DNA of 64,000 nt from positions 22,421,009-22,485,008 of the forward strand of contig CM075938.1 in assembly GCA_038030265.1 (NCBI GenBank), given 5' to 3'. Shown here piece after piece: positions 1-9,815 of this stretch. Positions within the stretch are counted from its first letter, which is position 1, and each line of letters begins with the position of its first letter. The notes beneath the pieces are model-generated. The model saw only the letters and a program-made list of their open reading frames with translations, was not told where the DNA came from and did no database searches. The translations under genes were made by a program, and so were the position numbers. Source of the DNA: Corythucha ciliata (Eukaryota; Arthropoda; Insecta; Hemiptera; Tingidae).

Positions 1-994
1 GAGAAACTTTATAGGGCACAAAAGGTGAATGAAAAAGAAGATTGAGAAGCGCCTAAAAGCGTCGTATTTTACGGTTGTGACAAAAAGCGCGAACGATGAA
101 ACAGGGACAGCTCGGCGGGTTCGGTGCCGCTTCTGGTTCTTAGGGCAGGGTTGGAGGGACACTCATTTTAACAATGCTCTCGGCCCAAAAGATTCATTCG
201 GCAGATAAACGCTAAAGAGCCTCTGAATATACGTCGTGAGTGGAGGGTGCGAGGGCATAATTCAATTTCCAGCGCTTTTCTCCACCATTTCCCCTCCCAA
301 CCACTACCACGCATTTAAATATTGAGTTCCCATAACAAGCGGCCGTGAGAGAGAGAAAAGTATTTTCATTTTGAAAACCATCCTTTGTCACAAATGTAAC
401 ATGAGGACTTGCAATGGTGGGGGGGGGGGGTAGCATTGCCACAATCATTCTTCAATTTACGTACCACTGAATATTAAAAACACACGTAAAATAATAGTTG
501 TGGTCAAAATATTAAATGGACTCGATTTAAAAGGGATCGTTTGCAAGGGTACAGTCAAAAGAAGTGGTCATTGTGTCCCCGGTTCATACAATTTGTTTTA
601 TCTGCTGTGGAAACATGTGTCCCAGGTCGTGGAAGAGTAATAAAAGGCCGAGATTCAATGCGGTTTTTCACGTGGAGCTCGTTGTGTTCTTGTTCTGTGT
701 TTTTTTTTGTGTGTGTGCGTAGTCCGGGAACCTCGCGGTTTGTTCTAATGGGAGAAAAGAGCTTTTGTCCATAGTTTGAGCCTCCTATTTGCTGTAGTTT
801 GTTGTTTATTTCGTAGAAACTCGTTATTTGAGGTTTTACACCGCACACCGCAAGCCCGAAACAATTGAAGCCGGTCTCCATTATTAGACTTTGTACGCAG
901 TTGGGAAATGGAAAATCGGGTGTGCTTTTTTGTGTCACAGACGGGTATAAAAGTCAGTGTTTTTTTCAGTCTCTAGCAACACGTAGAAGGGGGG
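1..994. other. Non-coding, no recognised feature
   Basis: No open reading frame here resembles a known protein. The only notable local sequence is a run of 10-12 G near 420-431 and another G run near 988-997. It precedes the first degenerate repeat array. Confidence 0.5.
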
Positions 995-1437
995 GGGATG
1001 GCGTACTGCGGATCCGGGCGAAGGGTGGGTATACTTTTATCTGACAATGAGCCTAAATAAAATCTGTGAAATGGATCATTCTAATGAGCCAAACCCAATG
1101 AAATTGGGTTTTCAGAAGCGAAGTGGCCCATCACAAAATTGATATTTAAGTGACCGGCGAAAAAGGGTTTTCAGTGAGAAAACGCAGAGTTGGCATTTTA
1201 GTGATCCGAAATCGTGAAAACGTTTTCAGTGAGACACGTTCACACGTTATATATGAAAATAATTCTTTGATGAGCAAAATCTGCCAAATCGGGCTTAAGT
1301 TAGCCAGAACTACGAAAATTGATTTTCAGTCAGTGAAATCCACGAAATTATAGGTTTTTTGATGAGCCAGAACCGCGAAATTGGGCTTTTACTGAGTCAG
1401 ACCCATGAAAGTGTGTTGTTAGCATACCAAACCCACG
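995..1437 (+). repeat. Degenerate ~30-35-bp array with hAT-like left end
   Basis: Successive segments repeat a loose unit built from GAGCCA, AACCC, GCGAAATTGG and TTTTCAGT (for example 1083-1120, 1150-1180, 1360-1400). The start (about 995-1032: GGCGTACTGCGGATCC then GGGTGGGTA) resembles the left ends of the hAT-like elements at 47664 and 55641. The array stops where the A/AAT tail of a LINE begins at 1441, so its right end may have been lost to that insertion. The unit is the same family as the 47.7-49.2 kb array and the reverse complement of arrays near 29.9-30.5 and 36.3-36.7 kb. Period and consensus were judged by eye. Confidence 0.6.
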
Positions 1438-1440
1438 CAC

Positions 1441-1454
1441 ATTATTATTATTAT

Positions 1455-1490
<36 letters not shown>

Positions 1491-2250
1491 ACAGGCATCG
1501 ACATCAACGGTCATTAGCCTTCAGCGAGGTAAGAAGTTTACTTGTAGTTGGTTTTATTTTAAGGTACTAATCTTACTAATTTTCAGTTTCAGGTGCTTCC
1601 TGTTATTTTCTATTTCCGTCTTCAGGCTTATCAGGTACGTACCAATTTCTCTTTTACCTAATCATACTATCGCCAGCTACTACATTTACTTTTCTTCCCA
1701 GATGCTGCTGATCTCTATGGCACACCAAGTTAGCCATATCACACTATTGTAGCACAAAATGTTTCTTCGGGTTTTCAATATTTCAGATAAGTATTATGTT
1801 CTACGTGCCTATTTTGTTAACTTGTTACTTTGTGTATTTTCGTTCTTGCCCTCAGGCTTCAGTTTCACTGATCGTTTATATCACAGTACTATATCACAGA
1901 CAGTCGGATTTTTATCACAGTCGGATTCGTGTTTTGTCAAGACATTGTAAGTATTCTTTAAACCTCGTTGTATAAATTAATTGCTTTTAAATATCTCATT
2001 ACGAGTTCTATATTACTAGGTTTTAATAGCTCTCTGATATCTGTTGGAAGCCGATACTGTTCCCTCGCTGTTGAAAATAGCCGGCAATGAAACAGAACGT
2101 GCTCAATTGTTAGGCTGACATTGCATATATCGCACAATGGTCGCCGTGATCCTAGCAAATGATGTGCATGTGTCAATCTCGTATGGCCAATGCACACTCT
2201 CGTATATATCACCTTTTCTTTTCTTGTACCTTTAGCATCGATAATTTCGA
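1441..2250 (-). mobile_element. LINE 3' fragment, copy A (5'-truncated)
   Basis: Read on the minus strand, this is the 3' end of a non-LTR retrotransposon. A C-terminal coding remnant at about 2220-1958 includes a zinc-knuckle segment, RRPLCDICNVSLTIEHVLFHC (C-x2-C-x7-H-x4-C). Such a segment follows RNase H in the I/LOA-type group. An untranslated region follows, then a tail at 1489-1441 of about 33 A and then AAT repeats. RT and endonuclease are absent, so this is a 5'-truncated dead copy. The untranslated segment near 1490-1540 (ACGGTCATTAGCC then CGAGGTAAG) recurs in copy B near 2310-2345, which shows both belong to one family. Confidence 0.75.
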
Positions 2251-2299
<49 letters not shown>

Positions 2300-4045
2300 T
2301 TTAAGGCACCAACTACTGTGGTCATTAGCCATTGACGAGGTAAGTAAAATAATCTAATGCTGTGCCTATAGTTTGATCAACACTTACTTATAAAAATTAT
2401 TGTTATTACTATACTATATATATATAATTTTTATTTCTATTTATTTATTTATTTTTCTTATTTTTTCATAGGGTTATCACAGACATTAGTAGAGATTGAG
2501 TGGAGACGAGAGTAGAGTGGGACGAGTTATTTTCGTGGAATAACTCATCCCGTGTAACAGCGTCATAATAGTTTTACCTATGGTTGTATCACAGTCAACG
2601 GTAATTTATCACAGTTTCGGTTTCATTTTATCGCAGTCTCTTATATTAAATGATTAAATCTCAGGAAATAACGCTAGCTTTTTCAGGTAATCAATTATCT
2701 TCTTAGCATTTTCGGGTTTCAGCGCTTCTTCCAGACTTCCAGGCATATTGCTGCTAGCTCTGGGTGAAGCGTGCGAATGACATCGAATTAGAAAGTGTCC
2801 TACTGTCAGAGGCTCGTCACATACTCTACACAATGGCCTTCGAACTCCGAGTAAGTGATATGAATGTAAGTCTAGAATGAGCAATACACAGTCTTGCGAA
2901 TATAATTCATTCTTTTCGTGGTAATTTCAAATCAAGCTTACTATTTTTTGCATTAGGATGGATATTCGTAGCTGAGTAACGCTATGGGCCCATTCCTCCT
3001 GCCAACGCTTCCGTATCTCATCTCATAACTGGCGTTTCTCGTCTCGCATACTAATAGGTACAACTTCGACACATCTAGCGTGAGTAGCTTCTCTAGCTAG
3101 ATAATCAACTTTGTCATCCAGAAACGCCTATGTGGCTTGGAACCCAAAGGAAGCGAACGCAGATTCGTTTCTGCCTCAGACGCTCGAGCTTCATAATTAT
3201 GGTCTGAGCCATAGATTCCATGTTGAACTTATCCTGAATATTTGAATACTACTCAGAGAGTCAGTAACTAAAAGAACTTTATCCCAATTCCCTATAGCTT
3301 CAGACAGCAAGAAGTCCAAAGCAAAAAGGATAGTTTATAGCTCTGCGGTTAATATGGACGCACAAATGGGGAGATTCCTGGAAAAATTCGCCACTCCAGG
3401 AATGTGAAAAGCACAGCCAACTCCTCTTTTGGTCTTCGATCCATCTTGTGTAAAGTCTCCGTACTTGCTTATTCGCGTGCAGAAATTAGCTCTTAAGGCA
3501 ACAGGCGGTAATATACTTTTGGTGCAACTTGCCAAGGATAAGTCAACAGGTAGGTCCTACGTTTCCCAGGGATAAGCTTCAGAGAAGCGAACATCAGGGA
3601 AGACTGGCAATCGAGAAAAAGAACGAAATAACTATTGTGTGCGGATAAAGGAGGGTCGCGTACACACTCGAATGTAAAAAGTGCTCTGCTTTTGTTGTAA
3701 TGCTCGAAGCATAGATTAACTGAGATAGCCGGAGACGGTAGGAAAGGGGCAGATGTCCCGAAATAACAAGCAAAGACTCCCTCGGAATTGTCCGGAAAGC
3801 TCCAGTTGACATTCGAAGGCCTGTTTGATAAATTTTGTCTATTGGTGTAAGCCACGAAGTGCGAGCAGATCCATATACAATGGACCCATAATCGATCTTA
3901 GAAACAATGAGAGAACCGAATACTCGAAGTAAGATCCTCGTGTCTCCTCCCCAGGTTTGGCCAGAAATTAGGCGAAGCACATTCAAATCCTTTTGGCATC
4001 GTCCAGCCAAACCAAACCCGCGGACACTTTTTTTTTTTTTAGTGC
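2251..4045 (-). mobile_element. LINE 3' fragment, copy B (RT end, RNase H, zinc knuckle)
   Basis: This is a longer copy of the same family, head-to-tail with copy A. From 5' to 3' on the minus strand I see four parts. The RT connection region lies at about 4020-3720 (SARTSWLTPIDKIYQTGLRMSTGAFR). A degraded RNase H follows at about 3535-3335 (DGSK, then ASILTAEL). A zinc knuckle lies at about 2850-2770 (RRPLCRVCDEPLTVGHFLIRC, C-x2-C-x7-H-x4-C). An untranslated region ends in an AAT-repeat tail at 2302-2251. Frames are broken between these blocks, so it is a pseudo-element. It is 5'-truncated near 4045, next to a short T run. Use of AAT/TAA tails is known for I-group LINEs; the clade assignment is my inference. 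Confidence 0.75.
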
Positions 4046-4149
4046 ATTTCATTCTGAAAATGCACTATTGGTCTCGTCGTGATGGTGGCAAACATGGGTC
4101 ATGTCATGTTTTTTTCATGTTTCAGAACCTCTAGAACACGAATTCAGTG

Positions 4150-5618
4150 GTCTCCGGAATTCATATATATATATATAGGGTGGATCCGTATAAGTGTGAC
4201 AAAAATTTTTGGGTAAAACTACGTTAAAAGTGGAGTAAAATGGTACCTTCGGAAGTGTCCTACGTCAATCCGTTCCGGAGTTATGATTTTTTTTGTGTTT
4301 AAAAAAGTAACCAATGCTTGCTTCAAAAAATCCACAATTTCTCGGCTTATATCGCACGAAATCCAAAATGTGATGCCATTTTCAGAAACTACGGAACATT
4401 TCCTTTAGGATAGAGGCCATTTTATTGCTTGAAATAATCGTCAACACCCAGAAATCTGGCCATTTTTCCATAAATTTACGTGTCCTCTTAAATTTGTCCG
4501 TTTTACGAAAAGTCGCTGTACCCAAACAGCTTTCTCAACAGATTTTCGGTGTATCACAAAAACTTCCCCGTCTTCTAAGCTTCCTTTTGGCGTGTTCACA
4601 TTTCATGTTACCACTGACGTTTCTCACAAAAATGTCACGAGAATGCACAAAAATCGTGTTTTTACGAAACATGGGCCATTGGCTACGGTATTCGTGAAGG
4701 GTGCGGAGAGACCGGCAGTAAGTGAGAACAGGATATCTTACCATGGAGAAGATACCGCAGGCAAGATACATTCAATTTGACACCCCCCTCCATCCATTTC
4801 TGCCGATCTCTGAGCACCCTTCACGAATATTGTTGGCACCTGGCACACAGGCAATTGCCTATATTTTTCTGTCAAAATACTGTTTTAGAAAGGGAGGACA
4901 GAATATTTTAGGAAAGAGAAGATATCGTAGGCAAACGGCATTCAATTATACCCCCCCCCCTGAATGGCGACAATTTAATGAATCACTGGTGGGGGAAGGG
5001 TCAAATCGAATGCCTCTTGCCTTCTCCATGGTAAGATATACTGTTCTCACTTACCGCCGATCTCCCTGCACCCTTCTCGAATACCGTAGACAATGGTCCA
5101 TGCTTCGTATAAACACGGTTTTTGTGCATTCTCGTGACGTTTTTGTGAGAAACGTCAGTGGTAACATGAAATGTGAACACGCCAAAAGGAAGCTTAGAAG
5201 ACGGGGAAGTTTTTGTGATACACCGAAAATCTGTTGAGAAAGCTGTTTGGGTACAGCGACTTTTCGTAATACGGACAAATTTTAGAGGACACGTAAATTT
5301 ATGGAAAAAAGGCCAGATTTCTGGGTGTTGACGATTATTTCAAGCAATAAAATGGCCTCTATCCTAAAGGAAATGTTCCGTAGTTTCTGAAAATGGCATC
5401 ACTTTTTGGATTTCGTGCGATATAAGCCGAGAAATTGCGGATTTTTTGAAGCAAGCATTGATTACTTTTTTAAACACAAAAAAAATCATAACTCCGGAAC
5501 GGATCGACGTAGGACACTTCCGAAGGTACCATTTTACTCCACTTTTAACGTAGTTTTACCCAAAAATTTTTGTCACACTTAGACGGATCCACCCTATATA
5601 TATATGAATTCCGGAGAC
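4150..5618. mobile_element. Foldback element FB1, ~1.47 kb palindrome
   Basis: The sequence from 4150 (TCTCCGGAATTCATATAT) reappears inverted ending at 5618 (ATATGAATTCCGGAGA). Left arm is about 4150-4795 and right arm about 4988-5618, with high identity over more than 600 bp. Immediately inside the TA-rich flanks both ends read GGGTGGATCCG, then GTGTGACAAAAA. The ~190-bp loop holds further partial copies of the inner arm: 4801-4835 repeats the CCGATCTC...GCACCCTTC stretch and 4915-4960 repeats the GAGAAGATA...GCATTCAATT stretch. No transposase is encoded; the same nonsense peptide is readable from both arms. A non-autonomous DNA transposon or a foldback rearrangement fits. Confidence 0.8.
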
Positions 5619-5650
5619 ACATCTTTATGGCCGTTTTCTTGTTAGCACGA

Positions 5651-6530
5651 TAACTCTCGAAGAAATCAATTTAGCGGAACGCGCTTTGGCACAAAAATCA
5701 GTAGTCATAAGACCCCGGTTGGTATTGCATTTGGGCCAAATCGGTCGAGGTGGAGGGGGGGGAATAGGGGTTGAAATGGTCAAAAAATCACTATAAATCA
5801 CCAGTTGATTCTAGAAGCATCATATTCAGTACGTATACTCCATGTTGGAGTAGCCTTTGATTCCCATTTTAATTTTTTGAAAAAGTCGAAGGGGAGGGGG
5901 TGTTACCCCCGGAGTGGAAGTAAGCGTGTGGTCTTGTAAGCAAGATAACTCTCGAAGAAATCAATTTAGCGGAACGCGCTTTGGCACAAAAATCAGTAGT
6001 CATAAGACCCCGGTCGGTATTGCATTTGGGCCAAATCGGTCAAGGTGGAGGGGGGGAATAGGGGTTAAATGGTCGAAAAATCACTATAAATCACCAGTTG
6101 ATTCTAGAAGCATTATATTCGGTACGTATACTCCATGTTATAGTAGCCTTTGATTCCCATTTTAATTTTTCAAAAAATTCAAGGTGGTGGGGGTAGTCCT
6201 TCCGGTGTGGAAGTGTAAAAATAGCGTTGAACTTCACTATAGCTCATCTTAGCGCTCTAAAATTCGACTCAATAATTTAATGTAACGAAAGCCCTGGGTT
6301 CCATTGAGATTTATCGAAAACTTTGATGGGGGAGGGTGAAATGGAGGATGAAATTTCAAAAAATCGCTTAAATTCACACGTTTAGGTATTATAAAATACG
6401 GCACAAAAATTGAATATAACAAAGCCCTTGGAAAACTACCGAAACTTTTCGACATTTTTGAAGAGAGGGTGGTAAAAGTAGAGGAAGAAGTTGGGCTTAA
6501 TGAAACAAATTATGGTATCAAAATTATTAC
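5651..6530. repeat. Tandem repeat, ~295-bp unit, 2 close copies plus a divergent one
   Basis: The block starting TAACTCTCGAAGAAATCAA at 5651 recurs at 5946, a 295-bp period, with near identity over most of its length. Shared landmarks are GCGCTTTGGCAC, CATTTGGGCCAAATCGGT, GGTGGAGGGGGG and ACGTATACTCCATGTT. From about 6241 to 6530 a much more diverged third copy can be followed by order of landmarks (GGGGGAGGGTGAAATGG, CAAAAAATCGCTTAAAT). Copies decay rightward. No coding potential is evident. Confidence 0.8.
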
Positions 6531-7093
6531 TTCTGGGACGGCTTAGGGTATCCGTATACGGAATGAAATGCACTCTTTCCGACCGCCAGCTGCCGGAGCG
6601 AAATTTTTAGTTCTTATTTTACTGGACTAAAAGCAATTGTAAGAAGAACTGTTCGGTAGGTATTTGTAACAAGTGCCGGAAGTCAACATGTGGGAGTTGT
6701 ACGTGGAAAGTAGAGGCTCAGTGCAATAATTGCCACGAATACATTTTCTTTTTTCTATCTGTTTCTAAGTTTATAATACCCCCCTTACCTCCTTACCACC
6801 ACATTAAATCCGTGAGCTCCAAAATTGCATATCGTCATGTCGTAGGTACGGAATAACATAGAGAATACATTGAAAAGATAAGCAAGCCCCGTTTTAATAA
6901 AAATGTCCTGGGAGGGGTAGGTCATTTTGACTCCTTTCCGATCGTCCGAGCCAGGTGTACGAGATCCCGGGCATCCCAGTGAAGGAGCCGACAGTGATAT
7001 GATTTGTTACTTGTTGAATATATATTATCCATTATCTATTATTCTCTATGTTATCTACTACTATCTATTCTATATCTAATATCCATCTATTTA
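6531..7093. other. Non-coding, no recognised feature
   Basis: AT-rich sequence with stop codons in all frames. A TATCTATTATCT-like low-complexity stretch lies at about 7015-7100. Confidence 0.4.
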
Positions 7094-7661
7094 TTATCCT
7101 TCATTGTGATAATACTTATATGTAGTCCAGTCAAATCGCATAAAAAAACCGTTAAAATCACAAAACTTGTTTGAATTTTGCTGGTCAAAACAAGCGATTT
7201 TGAAAATAAAAATTAATATTTTTTCAAAGAAATCGTCATTCTGACGAAAAACCACAAGACAACTAAGAAAACGCTTATGATTATTTTTGAAAAGGACACT
7301 TTGAAGATGTTTTTCTGAATAACGGGTCGTCCTTACACTCAGATTTAGTGCGGACAAAAAGGGGCTGACTTTTTTGAGAAAATTAAAATCCCCGATTTGC
7401 ACGACTTTGAGCTGCATTTGAGGCCACATAAAGTAGTTAATCTCTATGGAAAATGACTAATCCTGACATAAAATTGTGTGCTCTTTCCGAATCCATCGGC
7501 AAAAGTTGTAAAAATTCAAATTGAAAGCGAGTTTCTCGTATTTGTTTGAAAAAAGTTATGTAAGCCTTACAAATCGTTAGAAAAAACATATCTCGTAGGG
7601 TTTTGATTTTCGGACCACGGTGTATAGGGTAATTTCGGTCGCAAATGAGGTCTATTTTCAC

Positions 7662-7695
<34 letters not shown>

Positions 7696-7728
7696 TCACA
7701 CTTATCCCCTTCCACCCTGTATATCGTT
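7094..7728 (-). mobile_element. Half-element sharing the FB1 terminus
   Basis: Read on the minus strand from 7728, the sequence begins ATACAGGGTGGAAGGGG, then ATAAGTGTGACAAAAA, followed by a ~30-nt homopolymer (7666-7694 on plus). This parallels the FB1 end (GGGTGGATCCGTATAAGTGTGACAAAAA). No matching inverted terminus is visible on the other side, so this is a truncated relative or a solo end. The interior is AT-rich and non-coding. The inner boundary at 7094 is approximate. Confidence 0.45.
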
Positions 7729-7832
7729 GGGAGTAGGTAACGTATCTTCAATTTTAATTGTTTACTCTAAAATATTATTATATCAAGCAGCCATTAAAAA
7801 TCCCGATTCGTTTACTGATTTCCTTTTTTTTT

Positions 7833-9815
7833 TTAGAATAAGGAAGCTTCATGAGACACCCTCCGGATAGACTGCAATATGGTCTGATAAATAAACGAGC
7901 ACCGTGATCCCAATTTGGCAATTTCGGTGTGGCCGACTGGTATTTCGTAAGTGACGCCAAAAGCTGGATCTGAGAGTGATTGGGGCGGTGGAACGCAACG
8001 AAGGCGCAACGGGAGCGATGCGACTTTCGTGTCGGAGCCTTCGATGAAATTGACGACTTCTACATGAGTTTCACGGATGGTTTCAGTGAAATTCTTATGA
8101 AGTCTGACGAGGGAGGGAGAATTGTGTTGAAGTTCTTCAAGTTCAACCGAGGGAAGAAGTAGGAACTTTTTGAGATTGGCGAGAGGGCTGCCAAAGTGGG
8201 GTGTGCTGAGGAAGACGACGGATTTAGTGTTGTGGAAAAACTTGTTAAACTGTTGTTGATTTTGAAAGGCGCGTACGAGCATGTGTTTGACGATTATGCC
8301 ACCCATTGAATGGCAAACGAAGACAATGGGGCGTGAACCGACGTCACAGTCGACGAGGTGGTCCATAAGATGAGACGCTCGGTTCTCCAAGTTGCGTCGA
8401 GTGCCCGCGTCGGTTAGAGGACACCAGCTGAACCAGTCGGTAAATCGAGACTCGTAGTTGACGCCGATGATTCGAAGCGAGGGGCAATCACGTGGAAGCC
8501 AGTCTTTGGGCCAGCATTCCGTGTCACAGGATGACTCCGGACTATCCTCCGAGTTCCAACAAAGACTATCACAGTACGTATCATGAGAGACATTGACCGG
8601 GATGTCTTCTAGAACAACAACGAAATCATCCAAGTCGGGATCACTCGCCTCGGCGTCGTCTTTTTTCCAAGGAATCAATCTCGACAACCCTTCCTGGCCC
8701 TTCTCGACGGACCGAGAGCACCAAGTGGTTAAAGCGCCGCCCAGAATCCCGTGAATCATGATAACGTCAACCGAGGGAAGAGTATCTGTCGACTGTTGAG
8801 GGCTGAGTAGAAGAACATCCGATTTGAAACTACTGCCGACTTCACTCAAATTGTCCAGATTTGCCAAAGCGGATGACGCTAGAACAGCTAATTCGTTATC
8901 AGATGACGTGGTCCATTCAGCGAGCACGCTAATCCAGCCAGTAACGAATAAATCGTTCAAATATTCGGGGTAGCCAGATACCAGAAAAATTATTTTAGCG
9001 AGATTAAGCATCACCTCAGCATTATTGTTCAGAAAGTAGTACGCGTCCATCAGAATGGAAAGTCCGCCGATTTCTATCATGTCTTTAACATTTTTTCCGA
9101 CGAGGCAGTGATGCGATAAAGACTCGACGCACATAGGAAGAATGTTTTCTTCGTCAATTCTTAGCGGGCTCATACCGTGGCGCAGCTCCAAGTCGGCCAA
9201 AAAAGCGAACGATTTAAAACTCGGGAACGCTTTGTTAATAAAGTAATTCAGACACCAGTGTTTGTTTCTTTTTTTAAGCTCGACTAGTAAGTCGTGCATT
9301 TCGTCCACGAGTTTTTCTTTCGTGTCACCCCTGACTCTCGGCGGCAGAAAAATATTTTTATTGATGCCCTTGACCCGAGCCAATGCGACGGTCGTCTGAG
9401 CGTCGCACATTTGAGCCAGAGTTCGATAATCGTACTCGTTCAACGGCTTGAAACTTAATAGTCGCTTTATCCAAGAGCGTCGCTCTTGAAATGAAACGGA
9501 CGACGCTATCAATTCAAGAATTCGCCAAGGAATGCGATTCATTCGCTGTTCAAACCAAGCGACTAGTGGAGACGTGTCGTTGCCGCCGATACCCCTCGTT
9601 GAGCGAAGCCACCGATGGGGCTCATCGGGTGTGTGTGATGGCGCGTCGACGGTGTCAAGGTAAATGTATTCTGAGCGTTTCCTTCGAAGCTCGCATTTCA
9701 TGTCGACGACAGACGAGATGGTGTCGATCGTGTTTTTGAGGAGGTAGAGGAATACGAGGCCGCTTCCTGTGACTGTTGCAAGGACAATTGCCGCGGGTTT
9801 TTGGAAACGTCGCAT
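7833..9815 (-). CDS. SERAC1: SERAC1-like serine hydrolase (alpha/beta-hydrolase)
   Basis: A 660-residue single open frame, about the length of the SERAC1 family. The N-terminus has a hydrophobic segment at residues 9-26 (a likely membrane anchor), then a helical, armadillo-like stretch around 210-330, then the lipase domain from about 348. Visible catalytic features are the oxyanion loop HG at 355-356, the nucleophile elbow CHSMGG with Ser503, STPHFGSPLA at 537-546, and GHTEIAKLGSR with the presumed catalytic His629. The first glycine of GxSxG is Cys501, a tolerated departure. In known animals SERAC1 works at mitochondria-ER contacts in phosphatidylglycerol remodelling and cholesterol trafficking; this is family knowledge, not shown here. 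The start at 9815 is the first Met before the anchor. No intron is needed, which is unusual and raises the possibility of a retrocopy. All core motifs are intact, so a functional gene is likely. Confidence 0.9.
   Translation of the reverse strand: MRRFQKPAAIVLATVTGSGLVFLYLLKNTIDTISSVVDMKCELRRKRSEYIYLDTVDAPSHTPDEPHRWLRSTRGIGGNDTSPLVAWFEQRMNRIPWRILELIASSVSFQERRSWIKRLLSFKPLNEYDYRTLAQMCDAQTTVALARVKGINKNIFLPPRVRGDTKEKLVDEMHDLLVELKKRNKHWCLNYFINKAFPSFKSFAFLADLELRHGMSPLRIDEENILPMCVESLSHHCLVGKNVKDMIEIGGLSILMDAYYFLNNNAEVMLNLAKIIFLVSGYPEYLNDLFVTGWISVLAEWTTSSDNELAVLASSALANLDNLSEVGSSFKSDVLLLSPQQSTDTLPSVDVIMIHGILGGALTTWCSRSVEKGQEGLSRLIPWKKDDAEASDPDLDDFVVVLEDIPVNVSHDTYCDSLCWNSEDSPESSCDTECWPKDWLPRDCPSLRIIGVNYESRFTDWFSWCPLTDAGTRRNLENRASHLMDHLVDCDVGSRPIVFVCHSMGGIIVKHMLVRAFQNQQQFNKFFHNTKSVVFLSTPHFGSPLANLKKFLLLPSVELEELQHNSPSLVRLHKNFTETIRETHVEVVNFIEGSDTKVASLPLRLRCVPPPQSLSDPAFGVTYEIPVGHTEIAKLGSRCSFIYQTILQSIRRVSHEASLF

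Noticed and set aside
4535..5237. Open frames on opposite strands sharing a C-terminal peptide
   Set aside because: The shared peptide is simply the inverted arm of FB1 read from each side; there is no domain or coding signature.
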